From NCBI RefSeq assembly GCF_965137335.1, contig NZ_CBCRZD010000004.1: DNA of 64,000 bases; one strand, 5' to 3'. Position 1 is the stretch's first letter. Every line of letters begins with the position of its first letter. The translations under genes and the position numbers were made by a program. This stretch comes from Empedobacter stercoris (GTDB lineage: Bacteria > Bacteroidota > Bacteroidia > Flavobacteriales > Weeksellaceae). Positions 61,476 to 64,000 of the stretch are shown one piece after another. Below the pieces are notes generated by a model. It searched no databases and was not told the DNA's origin. It was given only the letters and a program-made list of their open reading frames with translations.

Positions 61476-63887
61476 ATGAAGAACTATTTATTCTTGCTAA
61501 ATTTTTGTATTTCAATTGCTGCATTTGCTCAAATAAAAGTAAGAGTTTTCGATGCTCAAGATGAATTTCGTTTAACAGGTGCTAACATTTATAGCGATAC
61601 AAAACAATTTCTTGGTCAAACAGATGATTTGGGAGAATTGAACATCAACGATTCAATTCATTTTATTGATGTGATAAAAAACGGATATTTTACAGAAAGT
61701 ATTCAGACTAACGGAAAGAAATTAGTCGAAATTATGATGAAACCATCTTTCATTAGTTTAGATGAGGTAACCTTTACCACTAACGATTCTGTAGGACGAA
61801 ATATCATCATCAAAGCCATTCGCAATCAATCCAAAAACACGATCAAAAAAGGAGGTAATATCTTTTTGAAATCATACACCAAATTCTGGAGTACAGTAAA
61901 TAATGATTCGATTCCTTATATTATTCAACCACAGAATCAAAAGGATTCTGTTAATAATCAATGGAAAAAACTGTTAGATAATAGCCACTTATTTTTAGGT
62001 GAACGTGCGATGGATCATAAAGTTTCGAAACGATTAGGTTTGAAAAATATCGTTCAATCTTCTCGAATTTCTGGTATGCGTTCTCCGTTATATGAATATT
62101 TGGCAATGCAACCGATTGCATTTAATTTTGATCAAGATAAAATCAATTTTTTCTTCAATGGAATTGTTAATCCTATAAGTAGGGAAGGTCTTTCTCATTA
62201 CCGTTATGGTTTTAAAGAAGATATTTTTATTGAAGGAAGAAAAACAGCAGTTGTTAGCTTTTTTCCATCCATCAAATCAGAAAAACGTCAGATCAAAGGA
62301 ACGCTTTGGATTGATGACAAAACTAATGCTTTAATCAAATTCGAAGGAGAAAATACAAGTGCCAATTATGTTGCGGAGTTAGAAGCTGATTGGAAACTGA
62401 ACAATGGAACTTGGGTGCCGAATCAGCAAAAATATCGCATGGAGGCCGGAAATTTCAAGGTTACTGAAAAATTAGCATCAGACGATTTTATAGATAAAAA
62501 AGAAAAAATATGGATTAATCTCGAAACAACTTTCAAGGATATTCAAAATCCAGCTCATTTTAAGCGTAATGAATTTTTAGGTTACGAAGACGAAATTTCG
62601 TTTCAAAATATGAACGAAAAGAAATGGGATAATGTGATGGAAGATTATCGAGATAATTCGTTGTCGAATAAAGAGCGAAATACCTACACAACAATTGATA
62701 GTATTGGCGATAAATATAAATTAGAACGTCAAATGAAGTTAATGCGTATTATCAATTCAGGAGGAAAATTATCGTTAGGAAAAGTTGATCTTGATTTGAC
62801 AAAAATTTTAGCGTTTAATGATTACGAAGGTTTTCGACTTGGGGCTGCTTTTAATACAAACGAAAACTGGAGCGACAAATATTCATTGAATGCGTATTCT
62901 GCTTACGGTTTTAAAGACGAAATATTCAAGTTTGGTTTTGGAGGAGATTATTTTGTGAATAAACCTTATTCAGGTCGAATTTTCGCAAAATATTCACAAG
63001 ATGTTTCTGCCTCTGGAAAAACTCCAATTTTATTACAATCAAATTATACACGTTTAATCAATGGTGCATTTAGCAATATTTATAATCGCGAATATTTTTC
63101 TTTTAAACGATATTATTTTGGTTATGAACAAGATATATTTAAGAATGTAACCTTCAATATTTCGACAAATTACGAAAAACAACAAGCAGAATTTAATTAT
63201 TCATTCTTAAATACGAATGGTTGGTACGATTTGTATAACACGCAATTAGCAATTCGTTTTGCACCAAAAGACAAATTTATCAGAACGCCCTACGGAAAAG
63301 TGACTGTTAATAGTGGTAAATCTGTTTTCTATGCAACACTAACCAAATATTGGGATGTGTTCAATTCGGACTATAATCCATTGCGTTTTAATGTTTCTTA
63401 CTTTGATGTTTTTGATACGCGTGTAGGTAAAACCAATTTAAACATCAACGCAGGTTGGGTTGAAGGTAAAATGCCGTTGATGAACTTGTTCGAAGGACAA
63501 GGTAATGCAAAACGAAATGATGTTGCTAACTTTGGTGTTGGAGGTTTAACAAATTTCGAAACAATGCGACCAGGAGAATTTTATTCGGATAAATTTGTAT
63601 CTTTTCAGTTGAAACATATTTTTGCTGGTGTGAAGGTTGGAAACAGAATTATTTTCCCTCAATTTGTTTACCGTGGTGTTTTAGGGGATATGGAAGATAG
63701 AGCAGATCATCAAAATTTAGAGTTTAAAACATTGAATCATTATTACCACGAAACAGGAGTTGAAGTAAATAATTTAATTTTCAAAACATTTGGTTTAGGC
63801 GCTTTCTATCGTTTAGGTGCATATTCAGAAGAAAAATTTCAAGATAATTTCTATTTAAAATTAACGGTTAATTTGAATTTCTTGTAG
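61476..63887 (+). CDS. DUF5686 family outer-membrane protein
   Basis: An 803-residue outer-membrane protein. The ATG at 61476 gives a clean signal peptide (MKNYLFLLNFCISIAAFAQ); the TTG at 61455 is rejected. After it comes a carboxypeptidase-regulatory-like beta-sandwich (about 20-100, IKVRVFDAQDEFRLTGANIY), then the DUF5686 body and a C-terminal barrel of about 250-300 residues ending with an aromatic-rich strand (LTVNLNFL). The family is abundant in Bacteroidota next to TonB-type proteins; its cargo is unknown. It follows the pyrH-frr terminator. Confidence 0.88.
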   Translation: MKNYLFLLNFCISIAAFAQIKVRVFDAQDEFRLTGANIYSDTKQFLGQTDDLGELNINDSIHFIDVIKNGYFTESIQTNGKKLVEIMMKPSFISLDEVTFTTNDSVGRNIIIKAIRNQSKNTIKKGGNIFLKSYTKFWSTVNNDSIPYIIQPQNQKDSVNNQWKKLLDNSHLFLGERAMDHKVSKRLGLKNIVQSSRISGMRSPLYEYLAMQPIAFNFDQDKINFFFNGIVNPISREGLSHYRYGFKEDIFIEGRKTAVVSFFPSIKSEKRQIKGTLWIDDKTNALIKFEGENTSANYVAELEADWKLNNGTWVPNQQKYRMEAGNFKVTEKLASDDFIDKKEKIWINLETTFKDIQNPAHFKRNEFLGYEDEISFQNMNEKKWDNVMEDYRDNSLSNKERNTYTTIDSIGDKYKLERQMKLMRIINSGGKLSLGKVDLDLTKILAFNDYEGFRLGAAFNTNENWSDKYSLNAYSAYGFKDEIFKFGFGGDYFVNKPYSGRIFAKYSQDVSASGKTPILLQSNYTRLINGAFSNIYNREYFSFKRYYFGYEQDIFKNVTFNISTNYEKQQAEFNYSFLNTNGWYDLYNTQLAIRFAPKDKFIRTPYGKVTVNSGKSVFYATLTKYWDVFNSDYNPLRFNVSYFDVFDTRVGKTNLNINAGWVEGKMPLMNLFEGQGNAKRNDVANFGVGGLTNFETMRPGEFYSDKFVSFQLKHIFAGVKVGNRIIFPQFVYRGVLGDMEDRADHQNLEFKTLNHYYHETGVEVNNLIFKTFGLGAFYRLGAYSEEKFQDNFYLKLTVNLNFL

Positions 63888-64000
63888 GGTGCAATTTTAT
63901 CATTCTAAATTCGCTTCATAATCGCTCATTTTAAAAGCTAAAATCACTTCAAAAAATAAACTAAAATCAAAAATCCTTTACATTTTTATTGAAATTGTAA

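Noticed and set aside
1..64000. CRISPR arrays, tRNA or rRNA genes, prophage modules
   Set aside because: No regularly spaced direct repeats, cloverleaf-like segments, rRNA conserved stretches or phage structural genes were recognised on either strand. This was a reading by eye, so a tRNA scan would be needed to exclude a single missed gene.

Overview
The window is AT-rich chromosomal DNA from a member of the Bacteroidota, most likely a flavobacterium of the Weeksellaceae (Empedobacter/Chryseobacterium type; the genus is inferred, not shown). Evidence: PorX, the type IX secretion regulator; a fused lpxC-fabZ gene inside a lipid A cluster; families typical of the group (GSCFA, DUF5686, DUF4230, a lone type IX sorting domain); and the Bacteroidota -7 promoter box TAnnTTTG before many genes instead of an E. 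coli -10 box. No rRNA, tRNA or CRISPR array was seen. Two unresolved stretches exist: one N at 427 and ten Ns at 35733-35742.

Layout. 1-426 is the 5' end of an IS30-family insertion sequence that appears to have cut into a membrane-anchored protein gene (388-957). 1.0-5.1 kb: e(P4)-type lipoprotein phosphatase, HU, fmt and recQ. 5.2-10.2 kb: a very large outer-membrane protein (metallophosphoesterase, kinase-like middle, Omp85-type barrel) transcribed divergently, 24 bases apart, from an HD-domain protein ending in a Pycsar-type membrane effector domain (PycTM). 10.2-13.1 kb: OsmC, a decayed type IX sorting domain, a small hydrolase, a phosphate-selective porin and a broken small membrane ORF. 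13.2-16.7 kb (minus): porX-tsaE-ald-small membrane protein. 17.0-22.1 kb: HD hydrolase, lpxD, lpxC/fabZ, lpxA, efp. 22.2-31.3 kb: SanA-like protein, oligopeptidase B, two tandem secreted paralogues, SDR, transaldolase-like aldolase, two FMN reductase paralogues, TesB and a nitronate-monooxygenase-type enzyme. 31.4-41.4 kb: MATE pump, acyl-CoA ligase, zinc metallopeptidase, GNAT, M14 peptidase, thioredoxin-like and DUF4230 proteins, lpxK, purine nucleoside phosphorylase. 41.5-53.6 kb: class II cyclic-nucleotide phosphodiesterase, a second S9 peptidase, msrA, RNA helicase, argS, DUF1810 and a ClC channel. 53.6-55.3 kb: a TPR/HTH regulator pseudogene. 55.8-63.9 kb: luciferase-like oxidoreductase, polyprenyl synthetase, GSCFA, TatD, pyrH, frr, DUF5686.

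Most of the window is core metabolism: outer-membrane biogenesis (lpxD, lpxC/fabZ, lpxA, lpxK), translation (fmt, tsaE, efp, argS, frr), nucleotide metabolism (pyrH, purine nucleoside phosphorylase) and peptide breakdown (two S9 enzymes, one M14). The points most worth a second look are the three-part phosphoesterase/kinase-like/barrel protein, its divergent HD-PycTM neighbour, the doubly broken regulator, the decayed fragments near 10.7 and 13.0 kb, a possible small RNA at 55.65-55.78 kb, and several genes whose start codons lie only 4-6 bases after the -7 box and so may be read from leaderless messages.
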